Below, piece by piece: positions 7,769-18,500 of a DNA stretch of 64,000 nt. Under the pieces are notes generated by a model. The model ran no database searches. It saw nothing but the letters and a program-made list of their open reading frames with translations, and was not told the DNA's origin. The position numbers were made by a program, and so were the translations under genes. Within the stretch, counting starts at the first letter, position 1. Each line of letters begins with the position of its first letter. This DNA is from Methylobacterium nodulans ORS 2060 (GTDB lineage: Bacteria > Pseudomonadota > Alphaproteobacteria > Rhizobiales > Beijerinckiaceae), in assembly GCF_000022085.1 (NCBI RefSeq), contig NC_011894.1, forward strand, positions 3,437,501 to 3,501,500. Direction: 5' to 3'.

Positions 7769-9067
7769 CTATTCGGCGGCGCGGATCAGGCTGCGGCTCG
7801 CCGCGGCGAGCGCCTGATCGAGATCAGCCAGGATGTCGTCGCTGTGCTCGATGCCGACCGAGATCCGGATCGTCTCCGGCAGCACGCCCGCCTGGCGCTG
7901 CTCCTCGGGTGACATCTGGCGGTGCGTGGTCGAGGCCGGATGGCAGGCCAGCGACTTCGCATCGCCGATATTCACGAGCCGCTTGATCAGCTTCAGCGCG
8001 TCGTAGAAGGCCGCACCGCCCCGGTAGCCGCCCCGCACCCCGAAGGTGAGGAGCGAGGAGGCCCGGCCGCCGAGATATTTTTGGGCCATGGCGTGATGCG
8101 GGCTGTCGGGGAAGCCCGCGTAGTTCACCCAGGCGACGCGGGGATCGTCGCGCAGGAATTCCGCCACCTTGCGGGCATTCTCGACGTGGCGCTCGACGCG
8201 CAGCGCCACGGTCTCGATGCCCTGAAGCAGCAGGAAGGCGCTCAGCGGCGCGAGCACCGCCCCGGTGGTGCGCTGGTAGACGCTGCGCGCCCGCGCCGCG
8301 AAGGCCCCCGCCCCGAACCGCTCCGCATAGACGAGGCCGTGATAGGAGGCGTCGGGCTCGCAGAACATCGGGAAGCGCTCGGCATGCGCCAGCCAGGGGA
8401 AGCGCCCGCTATCCACGATGATGCCGCCCAGAGTGGTGCCGTGGCCGCCCATGAACTTGGTGAGCGAGGCCACGACGATGTCCGCCCCGTGGTCGATCGG
8501 GCGCATCAGGATCGGGGTCGCGACAGTGTTGTCGACGACGAGGGGCACGCCGCAGCCATGCGCCACCTCGGCGAGGGTCGCGATGTCGCAGATGTTACCC
8601 GCGGGGTTGCCGATGCTCTCGCAATAGACCGCCTTGGTGTCGCGGTCGATCAGGCGGGCGATCGCCTCCGGCGAGTCGGTCTCGGCGAAGCGCGTCTCGA
8701 TGCCCTGACGCGGCAGCACATGCGCGAGGAGCGTGTGCGTGGTCCCGTAGAGCTGCGGCACCGACACGATGTTGCCGCCGCAATCCGCCAGGGTCGCGAT
8801 CGCGTAGTGGAGGGCCGCCTGTCCGGTGGCGACGCTGAGCGCGCTGTGGCCGCCTTCGAGCTCGGCCACGCGCCGCTCCAGCACCGCGTTGGTCGGGTTG
8901 GCGATGCGGCTGTAGCGGTAGCCCTCGGCCTCCAGATTGAAGAGCGCGGCGCCGTGCTCGGCGCTGTCGAAGGCGTAGGCGGCGGTCTGGTAGATCGGCA
9001 CCGCGACGGCCTTGGTCGTCGGGTCGTCCTCGTAGCCGGCGTGGATCGCGATCGTCTCGGGCCGCAT
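7769..9067 (-). CDS. metY: O-acetylhomoserine sulfhydrylase, PLP-dependent
   Basis: 432 residues of the Cys/Met metabolism PLP family. Lys204 in SLTKFMGGHG is the Schiff-base lysine; the phosphate-binding YRYSRIANPT (about 50-60) and TGQAALHYAI (about 81-90) motifs are present. The long form and the wording of these motifs match O-acetylhomoserine aminocarboxypropyltransferase (MetY), which makes homocysteine from O-acetylhomoserine and sulfide, rather than the shorter cystathionine enzymes. It is the first gene of the metY-metA operon. A structured leader lies at 9192-9243, but I find no known SAM riboswitch core. Confidence 0.9.
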   Translation of the reverse strand: MRPETIAIHAGYEDDPTTKAVAVPIYQTAAYAFDSAEHGAALFNLEAEGYRYSRIANPTNAVLERRVAELEGGHSALSVATGQAALHYAIATLADCGGNIVSVPQLYGTTHTLLAHVLPRQGIETRFAETDSPEAIARLIDRDTKAVYCESIGNPAGNICDIATLAEVAHGCGVPLVVDNTVATPILMRPIDHGADIVVASLTKFMGGHGTTLGGIIVDSGRFPWLAHAERFPMFCEPDASYHGLVYAERFGAGAFAARARSVYQRTTGAVLAPLSAFLLLQGIETVALRVERHVENARKVAEFLRDDPRVAWVNYAGFPDSPHHAMAQKYLGGRASSLLTFGVRGGYRGGAAFYDALKLIKRLVNIGDAKSLACHPASTTHRQMSPEEQRQAGVLPETIRISVGIEHSDDILADLDQALAAASRSLIRAAE

Positions 9068-9389
9068 CGTGTCGTCCTCGAACCTGTTTGGCCATCAGGA
9101 TGCAAGCGCTGCACCGGACGGACTGTGCCGCGTTCGCACAAGCCGGCCGGGCTCGCGGTCGATGGTGCCGGGATACTGATCCGAGAACCTTGCGACTTGC
9201 TTCCCGGCCGCCCGCAAAGCCGCATTGCCGGACGGGAAGTCGCGGCCATGCTGAAGAATGTCTTGCTGCACTATTTCGACTTCGCCGGGCGGGCGGGGAT
9301 GACGGTCTTGTGAAGACCCTGCAAGCGTTTGTTTAAACCTTGGACGCAGCCTGCGGCACGATCCCTCGACGAGGACAAAGGTGCGAGAC
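9068..9389. other. Divergent intergenic region between metY and the acyl-CoA synthetase
   Basis: No gene seen. The main feature is an inverted repeat: GCGACT+TCCCG at 9192-9206 (with a four-base bulge TGCT) pairs with CGGGAAGTCGC at 9233-9243, enclosing a second GC-rich hairpin. It lies 125-176 bases upstream of metY and could be part of its leader RNA, or simply shared promoter architecture. Confidence 0.4.
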
Positions 9390-11171
9390 ATGGCAGTTGC
9401 AGGCGCATCGGCTGCGCGGCAGGGCCCGTCGGCCGCTGCGGGCGGGTGGCTCGGGGCGCTCGAACGCACGTCCCGGATCGGCACGCAGCCGTCGCGAATC
9501 CTGCCGCGGGTCGTGGACGAGCTCGGCCTCGCCCACGGCGAGGCGCCGGCGCTGATCGGCGAGCAGGGCACGCTGAGCCATGCCGGCCTGGCCGACCGGG
9601 CGCGGCGCTACGCCCGCTGGGCACTCGCCGAGGGCATCCGGGCCGGCGACGCGGTGGCGCTCCTGATGCCGAACGGCCCCGACTACATGGCGGCGTGGCT
9701 CGGGCTCAGCCGGGTCGGCCTGCGCGTCGCGCTCCTCAACACGAACCTCACCGGCGCGAGCCTCGCCCATTGCATCGCGGCCGCGGCGCCCACGCACCTG
9801 ATCGTCGCGGAGCGCCTGTGGCCTGCCTGCGAGGAGGCCGCGCCGCACCTGCCGGAGCGGCCGCGTCTCGTCCGAGCCGACGACCTCGCCGCCGCCCTGG
9901 CGCACTGCGACGGCGGTCCGTTCGAGGAGCGCGAGGAACGCGCGGTGACGCTCGCCGACACCGCCCTCTACATCTACACTTCGGGAACGACCGGCCTGCC
10001 CAAGGCCGCCCGGGTGAGCCACCACCGGGTGATGACCTGGAGCCACTGGTTCGCCGGGCTGCTGGCGACCGGGCCGGAGGACCGGCTCTACACTTGCCTG
10101 CCGATGTATCACAGCGTCGGCGGCGTCGTGGCGACCGGGAGCGTCATCGTGGGCGGCGGGGCCGCCATCCTGCGCGAGCGCTTTTCCGCGCGGCGCTTCT
10201 GGGACGACATCGCGGCCGAGCGCTGCACCCTGTTCCAGTATATCGGCGAACTCTGCCGCTATCTCCTCGCGGCACCCACCCACCCGCTGGAGCGGGCCCA
10301 TTCCCTGCGGATCGCCACCGGCAACGGCCTGCGGCCGGAGGTCTGGGAGGCGTTCCAGGCACGGTTCGCCATTCCCCGCATCCTCGAGTTCTACGCCGCG
10401 ACCGAGGGCACGCTGTCGCTCTGCAATGTCGAGGGGCGGGTCGGCGCGGTGGGGCGGGTCCCTCCCTTCCTGGCGCATTCCTCGCCGGCGGCGATCGTCC
10501 GCCACGATCCCGACACGGGCGCGCCGGCCCGAGGGGCCGACGGCTTCTGCCTGCGCTGCCCTCCCGGCGAGGCGGGCGAGCTGATCGGCCGGCTCAGAAG
10601 CGAGGTCGGGAGCCAGCGCTTCGAGGGCTATACCAGCGCGGCGGCGAGTGACGCCAAGCTGCTGCGCGACGTGTTCAAGCCGGGTGACGCGTGGTTCCGC
10701 ACCGGGGATCTGATGCGGATCGACCGGCAGGGCTTCTACTTCTTCGTCGACCGGGCCGGCGATACCTTCCGCTGGAAGGGCGAGAACGTGGCGACGACGG
10801 AGGTAGCGGCGGCTTTGTCCGGTGCCGCCGGGGTGGAGGAGGCGGCGGTCTACGGCGTGGCCGTTCCGGGGACGGAGGGCCGGGCCGGCATGGCGGCTCT
10901 CAAGGTCGGGCCCGGCTTCGATCTCGCCGTTCTGAGGGCGCATCTCGCCGCGCAGCTGCCCGCCTATGCCCGCCCGCTCTTCCTGCGCCTTCGCGCCGGT
11001 TTCGAGATCACCGAGACCTTCAAGCAGAAGAAGCAGACGCTGCTGGCGGAGGGTTTCGATCCGGCGCGGATCGCGGATCCGCTGTATTTCGAGGATGCGG
11101 CGGCGGGGGCCTACGTGCCGCTGACCGCGGAACTCTACGCGGCGATCACGCGCGGTGCCGTCCGGCTCTGA
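9390..11171 (+). CDS. Long/very-long-chain acyl-CoA synthetase (FATP-like)
   Basis: About 593 residues of the ANL adenylating superfamily. The AMP-binding P-loop IYTSGTTGLPKAARVS is near residue 190, and the later YAATEGTLSLCN, WFRTGDLMRID and FRWKGENVATTEV segments are the A5-A8 signatures as they appear in fatty-acid-transport-protein-like synthetases. It activates fatty acids as CoA thioesters for degradation or lipid synthesis. A GTG nine bases earlier is an alternative start; I prefer the ATG because the GAGGAC-like site is better spaced. It converges on parC across the REP pair. Confidence 0.85.
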   Translation: MAVAGASAARQGPSAAAGGWLGALERTSRIGTQPSRILPRVVDELGLAHGEAPALIGEQGTLSHAGLADRARRYARWALAEGIRAGDAVALLMPNGPDYMAAWLGLSRVGLRVALLNTNLTGASLAHCIAAAAPTHLIVAERLWPACEEAAPHLPERPRLVRADDLAAALAHCDGGPFEEREERAVTLADTALYIYTSGTTGLPKAARVSHHRVMTWSHWFAGLLATGPEDRLYTCLPMYHSVGGVVATGSVIVGGGAAILRERFSARRFWDDIAAERCTLFQYIGELCRYLLAAPTHPLERAHSLRIATGNGLRPEVWEAFQARFAIPRILEFYAATEGTLSLCNVEGRVGAVGRVPPFLAHSSPAAIVRHDPDTGAPARGADGFCLRCPPGEAGELIGRLRSEVGSQRFEGYTSAAASDAKLLRDVFKPGDAWFRTGDLMRIDRQGFYFFVDRAGDTFRWKGENVATTEVAAALSGAAGVEEAAVYGVAVPGTEGRAGMAALKVGPGFDLAVLRAHLAAQLPAYARPLFLRLRAGFEITETFKQKKQTLLAEGFDPARIADPLYFEDAAAGAYVPLTAELYAAITRGAVRL

Positions 11172-11204
11172 TCACCTACAGAGTTTCTGATCACACACAG
11201 AGTT
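11170..11204. repeat. Two-copy direct repeat after the synthetase stop
   Basis: GATCACNNACAGAGTT occurs at 11170-11185 and again at 11189-11204, a 19-base period beginning inside the stop codon context. Confidence 0.5.
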
Positions 11205-11214
11205 AAAGAGCGCG

Positions 11215-11371
11215 GGATCCCCCTCTCCCGAGTGGGAGAGGGGTAGGGGTGAGGGTGCACGGGTTCAGAATGAAGCACTGAGCGTCGCGCTGGCCGCGGC
11301 ACGGTTCCAGCCTCTTGCTGCACCGTCTCCACCCTCACCCCTGCCCCTCTCCCACCCGGGAGAGGGGATCC
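11215..11371. repeat. Facing REP-like palindromes between convergent genes
   Basis: A block of about 42 bp at 11215-11256 (core CCCTCTCCC/GGGAGAGGGG, then TAGGGGTGAGGGTG) is repeated in inverted orientation at 11330-11371. Each block folds on itself and the two can also pair across a 73-base gap. Placed between the converging synthetase and parC genes, the pair could act as a two-way transcription stop. The core recurs at 1325-1352. Confidence 0.65.
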
Positions 11372-11410
11372 GGAGCATCCCGCGCCAGCCCTTCACCGAT
11401 CGGCTGAGCC

Positions 11411-13657
11411 CTACGGCCGGTTGCTGCGCGGGAATCCCCGCGGCGCCATGATCCCCACCGTGCCGCGGTGGCCGACCCACTTGGCCAGTTCCTCGCCCAC
11501 CACACTCCGCGTGCGGCCGGCGCTGTCGGGCCAGGTCAGCCCCTCCGCCAGCTTGAACACGGTCAGGTAGGCGAGCGTGCTCTCGCGATAGCGCTGCAGC
11601 CGCACGCCCTTGCCGCGGGCCATCTCGGGGATCTCGGTGAGCGGGAACACCACGAGCAGGCGGTTCTCGCCGCAGGCCGCGACGTGGTCGCCCTCCCCCA
11701 CCTCGACGCAATGCGTGACCACCGCGGCCCCGTCGAGCGCCACGACCTGCTTGCCCTTGCGGGTATTCGCCACGAGGCCGTCCGAGCCCGTCGTGAAGCC
11801 GCGCCCGTCGATCGTGCCGAACAGGAGCTTGGCGCCCGCCCGGTAGGGCCAGACCGTCACGATGTCGGTGCCCTCGTCGAGATCGGCCATCAGGCGTATC
11901 GGATCGCCGAAGCCGCGTCCGCCCGGGAGCTTGGCGGCGTCGAGCGTGAAGACCTTGCCGTTCGAGGCGAGCACGAGCAGCTTCGCCGTCGTCTCGGTCG
12001 GGAAACTGAGCTTGAGGGCGTCGTCGCCCTTGAACTGCACGCCCGACAGGTCGGCGACATGGCCCTTGAGCGACCGGATCCAGCCCTTCTGCGACACGAT
12101 CACGGTGATCGGCTCGCGCTCGATCATCGCCTCGGCGAGATCGAGGTCGGAGGTGTCGGGCGGGTTCTCCAGCGTCGTGCGGCGGCGGCCGAGCGGCGTC
12201 TCCGGCCCAAAAGTCTTCTTCACCGCCCGCACCTGCGCGGCGATGGATTTCCACTGCAGGGCTTCCGAGCCGAGGAGCGCGTCGAGATCCGCCTTCTCGG
12301 CGGTGAGCGCGGCCTGCTCGCGCTTCAGCTCCATCTCCTCGAGCTTGCGCAGGGAGCGCAGCCGCGTGTCGAGGATCGCGTTCGCCTGCACCTCCGTGAG
12401 CTGGAAGTAGCGCATCAGCTCGGCCTTCGGCTCGTCCTCCTCGCGGATGATGCGGATCACCTGGTCGAGGTCGAGATAGACGATGAGCAGGCCGCCCAGG
12501 ATCTCCAGCCGCTTCTCGATCTGCGCGAGGCGGTGGCGGGAGCGGCGCTGGAGCACGGTGCGGCGGTGGTCGAGCCATTCGCGCAGCGCCTCGGCGAGGC
12601 CCACGACCCGCGGCACCTGCCCGCTCACCAGCACGTTCATGTTGAGGGAGAAGCGGCTCTCCAGCTCGGTGAGCCGAAAAAGCGACTCCATCAGCACCAC
12701 CGGATCGACCGTGCGGGAGCGCGGCTCCAGGACGATGCGGACATCCTCCGCCGATTCGTCGCGGACATCGGCGAGGAGCGGCAGCTTCCGCTCCGTGAGG
12801 AGCTCGGCCATCTTCTCGATCAGCCGGGCCTTCGGCACGCCATAGGGGATCTCGGTGACCACCACGTTCCAGGCGCCGCGGCCGAGATCCTCCCTGGTCC
12901 AGCGCGCGCGGACCCGGAAGGCGCCCCGCCCGGTGCGGTAGGCCTCGGCGATCGCTTCCGCGGAATCGACCACGATGCCCCCGGTCGGGAAGTCCGGCCC
13001 CTTCACGAAGCTCGTAAGCTGCTCGGACGTCGCGGTCGGATGGGTGATCAGGTAGAGGGCGGCGTCGCAGAGCTCGGCCGCGTTGTGCGGCGGGATCGAG
13101 GTGGCCATGCCGACCGCGATGCCCTGCGAGCCGTTGGCGAGCAGGTTCGGGAAGGCGCCCGGCAGGACGACCGGCTCGTCCTTCTCGCCGTTGTAGCTCG
13201 GGCGGAAATCGACCGCGTCCTCGTCGATGCCGTCGAGGAGGAGGCGCGCGACCTCGGTCAGCCGCGCCTCGGTGTAGCGGTAGGCGGCGGGGCCGTCGCC
13301 GTCGATATTGCCGAAATTGCCCTGGCCGTCGACGAGCGGATAGCGCTGCGCGAAGTCCTGGCTCAGGCGCACGAGCGCGTCGTAGATCGCCTGGTCGCCG
13401 TGCGGATGGAAATCGCCCATCACGTCGCCGACGATCTTGGCGCATTTCTTGAAGGCCGTATTCGGGTCGAGGCGCAGGAGGCGCATGCCGTAGAGGATGC
13501 GCCGGTGCACGGGCTTGAGCCCGTCACGCGCATCGGGCAGCGCCCGGTGCATGATGGTCGAGAGCGCATAGGCGAGGTAGCGCTCCTCCAGCGCGGCCTT
13601 CAGCTCGACGCTCTCGATTCCCCCGTGATCGGATGGCGGCTCGAATGGCTTGCCCAT
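11411..13657 (-). CDS. parC: DNA topoisomerase IV subunit A
   Basis: 748 residues. The DNA breakage-reunion domain opens with [21 protein letters not shown], the quinolone-resistance region reads [17 protein letters not shown] (residues 81-97), and Tyr128 in [10 protein letters not shown] is the DNA-linking tyrosine. The C-terminal beta-pinwheel is shorter than that of GyrA and lacks an obvious GyrA box, supporting ParC over GyrA. It decatenates daughter chromosomes with ParE, which is not in the window. Ends at the REP pair. Confidence 0.92.
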   Translation of the reverse strand: MGKPFEPPSDHGGIESVELKAALEERYLAYALSTIMHRALPDARDGLKPVHRRILYGMRLLRLDPNTAFKKCAKIVGDVMGDFHPHGDQAIYDALVRLSQDFAQRYPLVDGQGNFGNIDGDGPAAYRYTEARLTEVARLLLDGIDEDAVDFRPSYNGEKDEPVVLPGAFPNLLANGSQGIAVGMATSIPPHNAAELCDAALYLITHPTATSEQLTSFVKGPDFPTGGIVVDSAEAIAEAYRTGRGAFRVRARWTREDLGRGAWNVVVTEIPYGVPKARLIEKMAELLTERKLPLLADVRDESAEDVRIVLEPRSRTVDPVVLMESLFRLTELESRFSLNMNVLVSGQVPRVVGLAEALREWLDHRRTVLQRRSRHRLAQIEKRLEILGGLLIVYLDLDQVIRIIREEDEPKAELMRYFQLTEVQANAILDTRLRSLRKLEEMELKREQAALTAEKADLDALLGSEALQWKSIAAQVRAVKKTFGPETPLGRRRTTLENPPDTSDLDLAEAMIEREPITVIVSQKGWIRSLKGHVADLSGVQFKGDDALKLSFPTETTAKLLVLASNGKVFTLDAAKLPGGRGFGDPIRLMADLDEGTDIVTVWPYRAGAKLLFGTIDGRGFTTGSDGLVANTRKGKQVVALDGAAVVTHCVEVGEGDHVAACGENRLLVVFPLTEIPEMARGKGVRLQRYRESTLAYLTVFKLAEGLTWPDSAGRTRSVVGEELAKWVGHRGTVGIMAPRGFPRSNRP

Positions 13658-13711
13658 GACCCCCGTCGGCTCATTGCGTTCCGGTCCAGATGACGGAACA
13701 TAACACGAACA

Positions 13712-14452
13712 TCAGCCCGCATCCGCGGTGCCGAGTGCGACGAATAGCTCGCGCGCCTCGGGCGGCGCGACGCCGCGCGGATGCCAGACATGCTGATCGA
13801 GGAAATATCCCGTCAAGGTAAATCCTTGGCGAACGTCGCGGGGCGTCGGGGTGGCCCCGGTCCCGCCCGCCTCGCGCGCGACCAGGAAGTCGGGCAGGGC
13901 GAGGAGACGGTCGCGCCAGGGCTCACCGGCCGCAGCACTCACCGCGCGTCCGCTCTTCGGCGAGACATAGGCCAGGTAGGCGTTGGAGCCCGTGGCTGCA
14001 CAGGCCGAGAGGTCGAGGCCGAAACCGAGGTCGGCGAGCACCGCAAGCTCGAAGCGCACCATCAGGGCGGGGGCGATGGCCGGGTCGGTCAGGTGGGCGA
14101 CCAGCACCTGGGCGGCGGCGTAGAGGCTTGGATGCGGGTCGCGCTCGGGCAGGAGCCGCAACAGGGCGGCGGCATGGGCCAGGCCGTAGAGGGCGAGGCG
14201 CGATCCCATCAGCCGCCCGGCCGCGCTCTCGATCGGCTCGACCGCGAAATGCCCCAGGCCCTCGTCGAGGCGGGCCCGCCAGACCGCCCGCACGCGGTTG
14301 CCGGGCTGGAGCACGGGCTGCATCCGCCGCGAGCGCCCCCCATGCACGAGCCCGAGATGACGGCCGTGCCCGGCCGTCATCAATTCGAGAACGACGCTCG
14401 TCTCGCCATGCCGCCGCGCCCCCAGGACGAGGCCCTCATCGCTCCACTGCAT
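13712..14452 (-). CDS. recO: DNA repair protein RecO
   Basis: 246 residues. The N-terminal OB-fold begins [19 protein letters not shown] and includes [14 protein letters not shown], the typical RecO opening; the C-terminal part is helical with [10 protein letters not shown] where many RecO proteins have a cysteine cluster, here incomplete so probably without zinc. RecO loads RecA with RecR in gap repair. I choose the ATG at 14452 because the upstream part of the open frame shows no RecO similarity. It lies 54 bases downstream of parC's start, same strand. Confidence 0.85.
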   Translation of the reverse strand: MQWSDEGLVLGARRHGETSVVLELMTAGHGRHLGLVHGGRSRRMQPVLQPGNRVRAVWRARLDEGLGHFAVEPIESAAGRLMGSRLALYGLAHAAALLRLLPERDPHPSLYAAAQVLVAHLTDPAIAPALMVRFELAVLADLGFGLDLSACAATGSNAYLAYVSPKSGRAVSAAAGEPWRDRLLALPDFLVAREAGGTGATPTPRDVRQGFTLTGYFLDQHVWHPRGVAPPEARELFVALGTADAG

Positions 14453-14635
14453 GCTGCCAAAATAAGGATGGGTGTTGCGAAACAGAACGGACCGGCCGCG
14501 ACGGCGAAAAGCCACGCTAACGAATTCGTGAGTGATCGCAGCTATTCCGGCAAAGTCGGCCACTGTCCGACATCTTCGCGCCTGATTCGCCATGATGCTG
14601 TCAAGCGGGGAGGCGCAAACCGGAGTGCCGGAAAC

Positions 14636-15493
14636 ATGATGTCCGTTGAGATCGATCCGTCCGAACGGCGCAGCCCTGCGCCGGCGCGTTCCGGCTGGCG
14701 CGGTCCGGCGCTCATCGCGGCCGCGGGCCTCGGCGGCGTGGCCGCGTTCGGGGCGTTCGCCTATCCGGCGGTCTCGGCTCTGCTGGCCCCGCGCCCGAGC
14801 GCGATCCGCGTCGGACCGATCCGCGAGATGCCGGAGATCAAGGACGGCATTCCGGCGCTCAAGGCGGACACGCCCGAGATCGCGCCCGAGGCCCCGCGGG
14901 TGCGCACCGTGGCGATTCCGCCCGCCGCGGCCCCGACCGAGAAGCCTGCCGAGCCCCCGCAGACGCCGCCGCCGGCCCAACCCGTGGTGGCGGCCCGTGC
15001 CGACAGCCTCGTGACCGGCACGCTCAACCCGCCCCAGCGTTTCGAGCATCCCGCACCGGAACCGGTCGCCAAGGCCGTCGAACCCCAGCCCAGCGTATCC
15101 GAACCAGCGGAGCCGAAGCCCGTCGAGCCCAAGGTCACCGAACCCAAGGCCACCGAATCCAAGCCCGTAGAGCCGAAATCCGCCGCGCCGGCGCCCAACG
15201 CGGAGCCAGCCCCGGCTGCGCGGGAGGCCCGTGAGACCGCCCCCGTTCCGGCCAAGCCGCCCGCGAAGGCAGCGGCCAAGCCCCAGAAGCCCGCGCCCAA
15301 GCCTGTGGCCAAGCGGGAGAAGCCGGACGCCACCAGGACGGCGACCGCCGAACCGGCGCCCGCCCCGGAGCAACCCGAACGCAACACCTTCCTCGGCCTC
15401 CCCGTCCCCGACTTCGCGCCCGCCGGCAAGGCGATCAAGGACACGGTCGAGGCCGTCGGCGACGCGGTGATCAATTTCCCCAAGCGGCTCTGA
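14636..15493 (+). CDS. Proline/alanine-rich membrane-anchored protein
   Basis: 285 residues starting at a double ATG. Residues about 20-50 form one hydrophobic helix ([21 protein letters not shown]) after a short basic cytoplasmic end. Then comes a long low-complexity stretch, about 60-240, made of Pro, Ala, Glu and Lys with repeated [12 protein letters not shown] units, resembling periplasm-spanning linkers of TonB- or Tol-like proteins. The end ([21 protein letters not shown]) is more conserved-looking. I recognise no family. The long frame upstream of 14636 overlaps recO and is a shadow. Confidence 0.6.
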   Translation: MMSVEIDPSERRSPAPARSGWRGPALIAAAGLGGVAAFGAFAYPAVSALLAPRPSAIRVGPIREMPEIKDGIPALKADTPEIAPEAPRVRTVAIPPAAAPTEKPAEPPQTPPPAQPVVAARADSLVTGTLNPPQRFEHPAPEPVAKAVEPQPSVSEPAEPKPVEPKVTEPKATESKPVEPKSAAPAPNAEPAPAAREARETAPVPAKPPAKAAAKPQKPAPKPVAKREKPDATRTATAEPAPAPEQPERNTFLGLPVPDFAPAGKAIKDTVEAVGDAVINFPKRL

Positions 15494-15603
15494 CGGCTCA
15501 ACCGGAAACCGGATCAGTTGCCACCGGCGACACCGACCCTGATGGATGAAGCCTGGGCGAGCATTTTCGAGGCAGTTTGCACGCTCAGATAGCGAGTTTT
15601 TAT

Positions 15604-17328
15604 TCAGATCCTCCGCGGACTCCCCTCCCCGGCCAGCACCTCCAGCACGATCCCGTCCTCGTGGAGGCGGCCGTACTCATCGGCCGCCTCGACGCCGATA
15701 CGGTGCGTCCCGGGCGCGAGATCGCGCGGCAGCCGGGCGGTCCAGATATGCGAGGAGGGCTCAGCCTTGACCCAGGACTTCTTCGTCGCGGCGAAGCGGG
15801 CATAGAGCGCCGCCACGAAGGGATCGGGCCGGCGTGTGCGCACCATCTCGATCGCGGCGCCGCCGTTGATCCGGTAGCGCACCCGGCTCTTCGGTCCACC
15901 GTCGAAGAGGTTCACCACGAGGTCCGTGGTCCCGACCGACTCGGCGGGAATGGGCGAGCCGAACAGCTCGTTCAGCCGCGTGTCCGGCAGGCCGGCGAGA
16001 TCCGCGCCGCGGAACTGGCTCTCCAGCACGATCCGCATCTGGCGGCCGGCATCCTCGCTCGCCGGGACGTAGCGGGTGGTGTAGTCGCGCCCGCCCCGGA
16101 TGCTCAGCACGTGGAAGCCGTGCGGGGTGCCGTCGCGGCTGTCGGCCGTGGCGATGCCGCGCCGGTCGGGCGGGCCGCTCCACCACGAGCCGGAGACGGC
16201 GGTGAGCACGTGGTGATGATGCGCCTCCGGCCCCGGGGCACCGGGCCGCCCGGCCGCATCGAGGTAGTGGTGCTCCGTCGTGTGGGTGTGGCCCGCAACG
16301 CTCAGGCAGGGGCGTCCCGCGAGGAGCCGCAGCAGGGCGGCCCGGTCGACGGTGCTGATCACCGGATCGTCCGGCCCGAGATCGGTCGCGAGCGGGATGT
16401 GCATGGCCACGACGACGAGGCGATCGCGCGGGGTCTCGCGCAGCACCGCCTCCACGAAGGCGAACTGCGCCTCCCCGATCCGGCCCTCGTAGCGCCCGCC
16501 GCGCGATGCGGATCCGGTGGCCGCGCCCAGATAATGGACGTTGTCGAGCATCAGGAAGAGCACGCCGCCGTGGTTGAGGGCGTAGTAGGGTGCCCCGTAG
16601 ATGCGCTTGAAGGTCTCGCGGCTGTGGCGGGCATCGGGCGCCTCGAAGTTGAGGTCGTGGTTGCCTCCAATGTGGAACCAGGGCAGGCCGATCCGCCCGA
16701 CGATCCGGTTCTGCCGGGCATAGAGCGACAGGTCGTCGAACAGGACGTCGCCTGTCGTCATGCCGAAGGCGGCCTTGAGGCCCATCGCCCGGGTCACGGC
16801 GGTGTCGCGGACATAGCTGAGCTCCGCGTGACTTTCGGGCTGCGGGTCGGTGAACAGGATCACGTCGAAATCAGCGCTCTCCTCGGCCCGGGTGAGGCCG
16901 AAATCGACGGAGGCCGGCAGCGGCCCGGTCGGCGCGATTCCCGGAAAGCGCAGGTTCAGCGCCGCGGGTGTCCCGGCCGGGTGATGCAGATAGGCGAAGC
17001 GTGGGATGTTGTCGGCATCCCGCGGCAGGGCGTAGCCGGTGGGTTTGATGACGAAGATCGCCGTCTCGTCGCTGACGGGCAGGGTGTAGCGGCCCTGCGC
17101 GTCGGTGCGCACCACCTCGCGCCCATTCGAGACCAGCACATCCGGCAGCCCGGCATCGTCCGGACCCCGCCGGCCGCGGCCGGAGCGGTCCTCGTAGACC
17201 ACGCCCGTGACTTGCATGCCCGTGACCTGGACAGGCCCGCCCTGCGCGCCCGCCGCCCGGGGCGCCAGTGCCAGGGCCGCCGCACCGGCCACGGTCTCGC
17301 GCCGCGTCAGGGTCATCCGCTCGCTCAT
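15604..17328 (-). CDS. Tat-exported calcineurin-like phosphoesterase
   Basis: About 574 residues. An N-terminal twin-arginine signal ([19 protein letters not shown]) is followed by a metallophosphatase-associated N-terminal domain (about 35-130, [16 protein letters not shown], a beta-sandwich like that of SdrD B), the catalytic domain ([43 protein letters not shown] are the metal-binding blocks), and a C-terminal beta domain. I start at the ATG at 17328, preceded by GGGAGG, rather than the upstream in-frame start. The substrate is unknown; exported members act on phosphodiesters or phosphomonoesters. It stands apart from its neighbours. Confidence 0.8.
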   Translation of the reverse strand: MSERMTLTRRETVAGAAALALAPRAAGAQGGPVQVTGMQVTGVVYEDRSGRGRRGPDDAGLPDVLVSNGREVVRTDAQGRYTLPVSDETAIFVIKPTGYALPRDADNIPRFAYLHHPAGTPAALNLRFPGIAPTGPLPASVDFGLTRAEESADFDVILFTDPQPESHAELSYVRDTAVTRAMGLKAAFGMTTGDVLFDDLSLYARQNRIVGRIGLPWFHIGGNHDLNFEAPDARHSRETFKRIYGAPYYALNHGGVLFLMLDNVHYLGAATGSASRGGRYEGRIGEAQFAFVEAVLRETPRDRLVVVAMHIPLATDLGPDDPVISTVDRAALLRLLAGRPCLSVAGHTHTTEHHYLDAAGRPGAPGPEAHHHHVLTAVSGSWWSGPPDRRGIATADSRDGTPHGFHVLSIRGGRDYTTRYVPASEDAGRQMRIVLESQFRGADLAGLPDTRLNELFGSPIPAESVGTTDLVVNLFDGGPKSRVRYRINGGAAIEMVRTRRPDPFVAALYARFAATKKSWVKAEPSSHIWTARLPRDLAPGTHRIGVEAADEYGRLHEDGIVLEVLAGEGSPRRI

Positions 17329-17391
17329 CCGCCGCCTCCCTGTGCCGGCCCCTTCAAGCACGGGCCGTTGAATGCCGGATGACGGCCGCCC

Positions 17392-17589
17392 TCAGCCCTC
17401 GCCCTCGTCCTCGCGGCCAAGGGCGTCGTCCTCCCGGCCGGGAATCGCGTAGCGCCCGCTCAGCCAGCGCTGCAGGTCCACGTCGGCGCAGCGCTTCGAG
17501 CAGAAGGGCCGGAACTTGGGATCCGCAGGCTTGCCGCAGATCGGGCAGGGCGCGGGAGCCGGCGCATCGCCGGGTGGGTCGGCCGTCAC
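17392..17589 (-). CDS. yacG: DNA gyrase inhibitor YacG
   Basis: 65 residues with the full zinc-binding set of the YacG family: Cys15 and Cys18 (CPIC) and Cys30 and Cys34 (CSKRC), followed by DVDLQRWLSGRYAIPG, the family hallmark. YacG binds GyrB and inhibits gyrase in E. coli. The tail is acidic. It lies just after maf in the same direction, an arrangement common in alphaproteobacteria. Confidence 0.9.
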   Translation of the reverse strand: MTADPPGDAPAPAPCPICGKPADPKFRPFCSKRCADVDLQRWLSGRYAIPGREDDALGREDEGEG

Positions 17590-17596
17590 GGCGCCC

Positions 17597-18244
17597 TCAC
17601 GCAGCGGCGCGCCACGCGGCGCGCACCGGATAGCCTTCGCCCTCGAGAAGGGCGATCGTTTCGTAGAGCGGCAGCCCGACCACCGCGCTATAGGAGCCCA
17701 CCACCTTCACCACGAAGCCGCCGGCGAGGCCCTGGATGGCATAGCCGCCCGCCTTGCCGCGCCATTCGCCGCTGGCCACATAGGCATCGATCTCGCGCGC
17801 GGCCAGACGCTTGAAGCGGACCCGGGTCTCGACGAGCCGCTCGCGCGTGCGATCCCGCGGCCCGGCGATGCAGACCGCCGTGTAGACGCGGTGCGTTCGG
17901 CCCGACAGGAGGCGCATGCAGGCTTCGGCTTCGTCGGCCACCTCGGGCTTCGGCAGGATGCGCCGCCCGACCGCCACCACCGTGTCGGCCGAGACCACGA
18001 AGGCCTCGCGCAGATCCTCGCCGTGGCGGGCCGCCGCGAGCGCGACGTCGAGCTTCGCGCGGGCCAGCCGCCGCGCCAGCTCCCGCGGGCGTTCGCCCTT
18101 GAGTGGCGTTTCGTCGAGATCCGCCGGCAGCAGCGCGTCCGGCTCGATGCCCGACTGCTGCAGCAGCGCGAGGCGCCGCGGCGAGCCCGAGGCGAGCACG
18201 AGCTTGGGACGCGTGCCCGGCGCAGGCGGAGAAGACTCGGTCAT
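17597..18244 (-). CDS. maf: Maf-family nucleotide pyrophosphatase
   Basis: 215 residues. [15 protein letters not shown] near residue 15 is the Maf signature; SADTVVAVG and the later [26 protein letters not shown] complete the fold. Maf proteins hydrolyse non-canonical or modified nucleoside triphosphates and influence septation. Start at the ATG at 18244; the upstream open frame is unlikely. Seven bases separate its stop from the yacG start, so they form one unit. The sequence does not decide between the dTTP/UTP-type and m7GTP-type subgroups with confidence. Confidence 0.88.
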   Translation of the reverse strand: MTESSPPAPGTRPKLVLASGSPRRLALLQQSGIEPDALLPADLDETPLKGERPRELARRLARAKLDVALAAARHGEDLREAFVVSADTVVAVGRRILPKPEVADEAEACMRLLSGRTHRVYTAVCIAGPRDRTRERLVETRVRFKRLAAREIDAYVASGEWRGKAGGYAIQGLAGGFVVKVVGSYSAVVGLPLYETIALLEGEGYPVRAAWRAAA

Positions 18245-18425
18245 GGCGCGCCCTGAGTGGATGGGTGGTCGTCTCGGGGACCGCACCTGCCCTATCTCAC
18301 GCCCGCCGTCCAGCCACGCGGCACACCACCGTGGACAAACCCGCCGACTCTGCTTATGGTCCCGCCCGGCTCGGTGAGGCGTTTGTGCGCCACCGTGCCA
18401 CGATCGGGTCCCGCATGGGCCCGAC

Positions 18426-18500
18426 GCGGGCGTAGTTCAGTGGTAGAACGTCAGCTTCCCAAGCTGAATGTCGTCGGTTCGATCCCGATCGCCCGCTCCA
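18426..18500 (+). tRNA. tRNA-Gly (anticodon CCC)
   Basis: 75 nucleotides folding as a cloverleaf: acceptor stem GCGGGCG with CGCCCGC, D-arm AGTTCAGTGGTAGAAC, anticodon stem TCAGC/GCTGA with loop TTCCCAA giving anticodon CCC, T-arm with GGTTCGATCCC, discriminator T and encoded CCA. Accessory DNA begins downstream, so it may once have been an integration site. Confidence 0.95.

Noticed and set aside
9068..9330. SAM-II riboswitch before metY
   Set aside because: The leader has GCTTGCA and a few matching bases, but the conserved GCTAAA and the pseudoknot strand of SAM-II are absent, and no SAM-I or SAH core is seen.
13781..14635. Upstream extension of the proline-rich protein
   Set aside because: This part overlaps recO antisense and shows shadow composition; the double ATG at 14636 is the sensible start.
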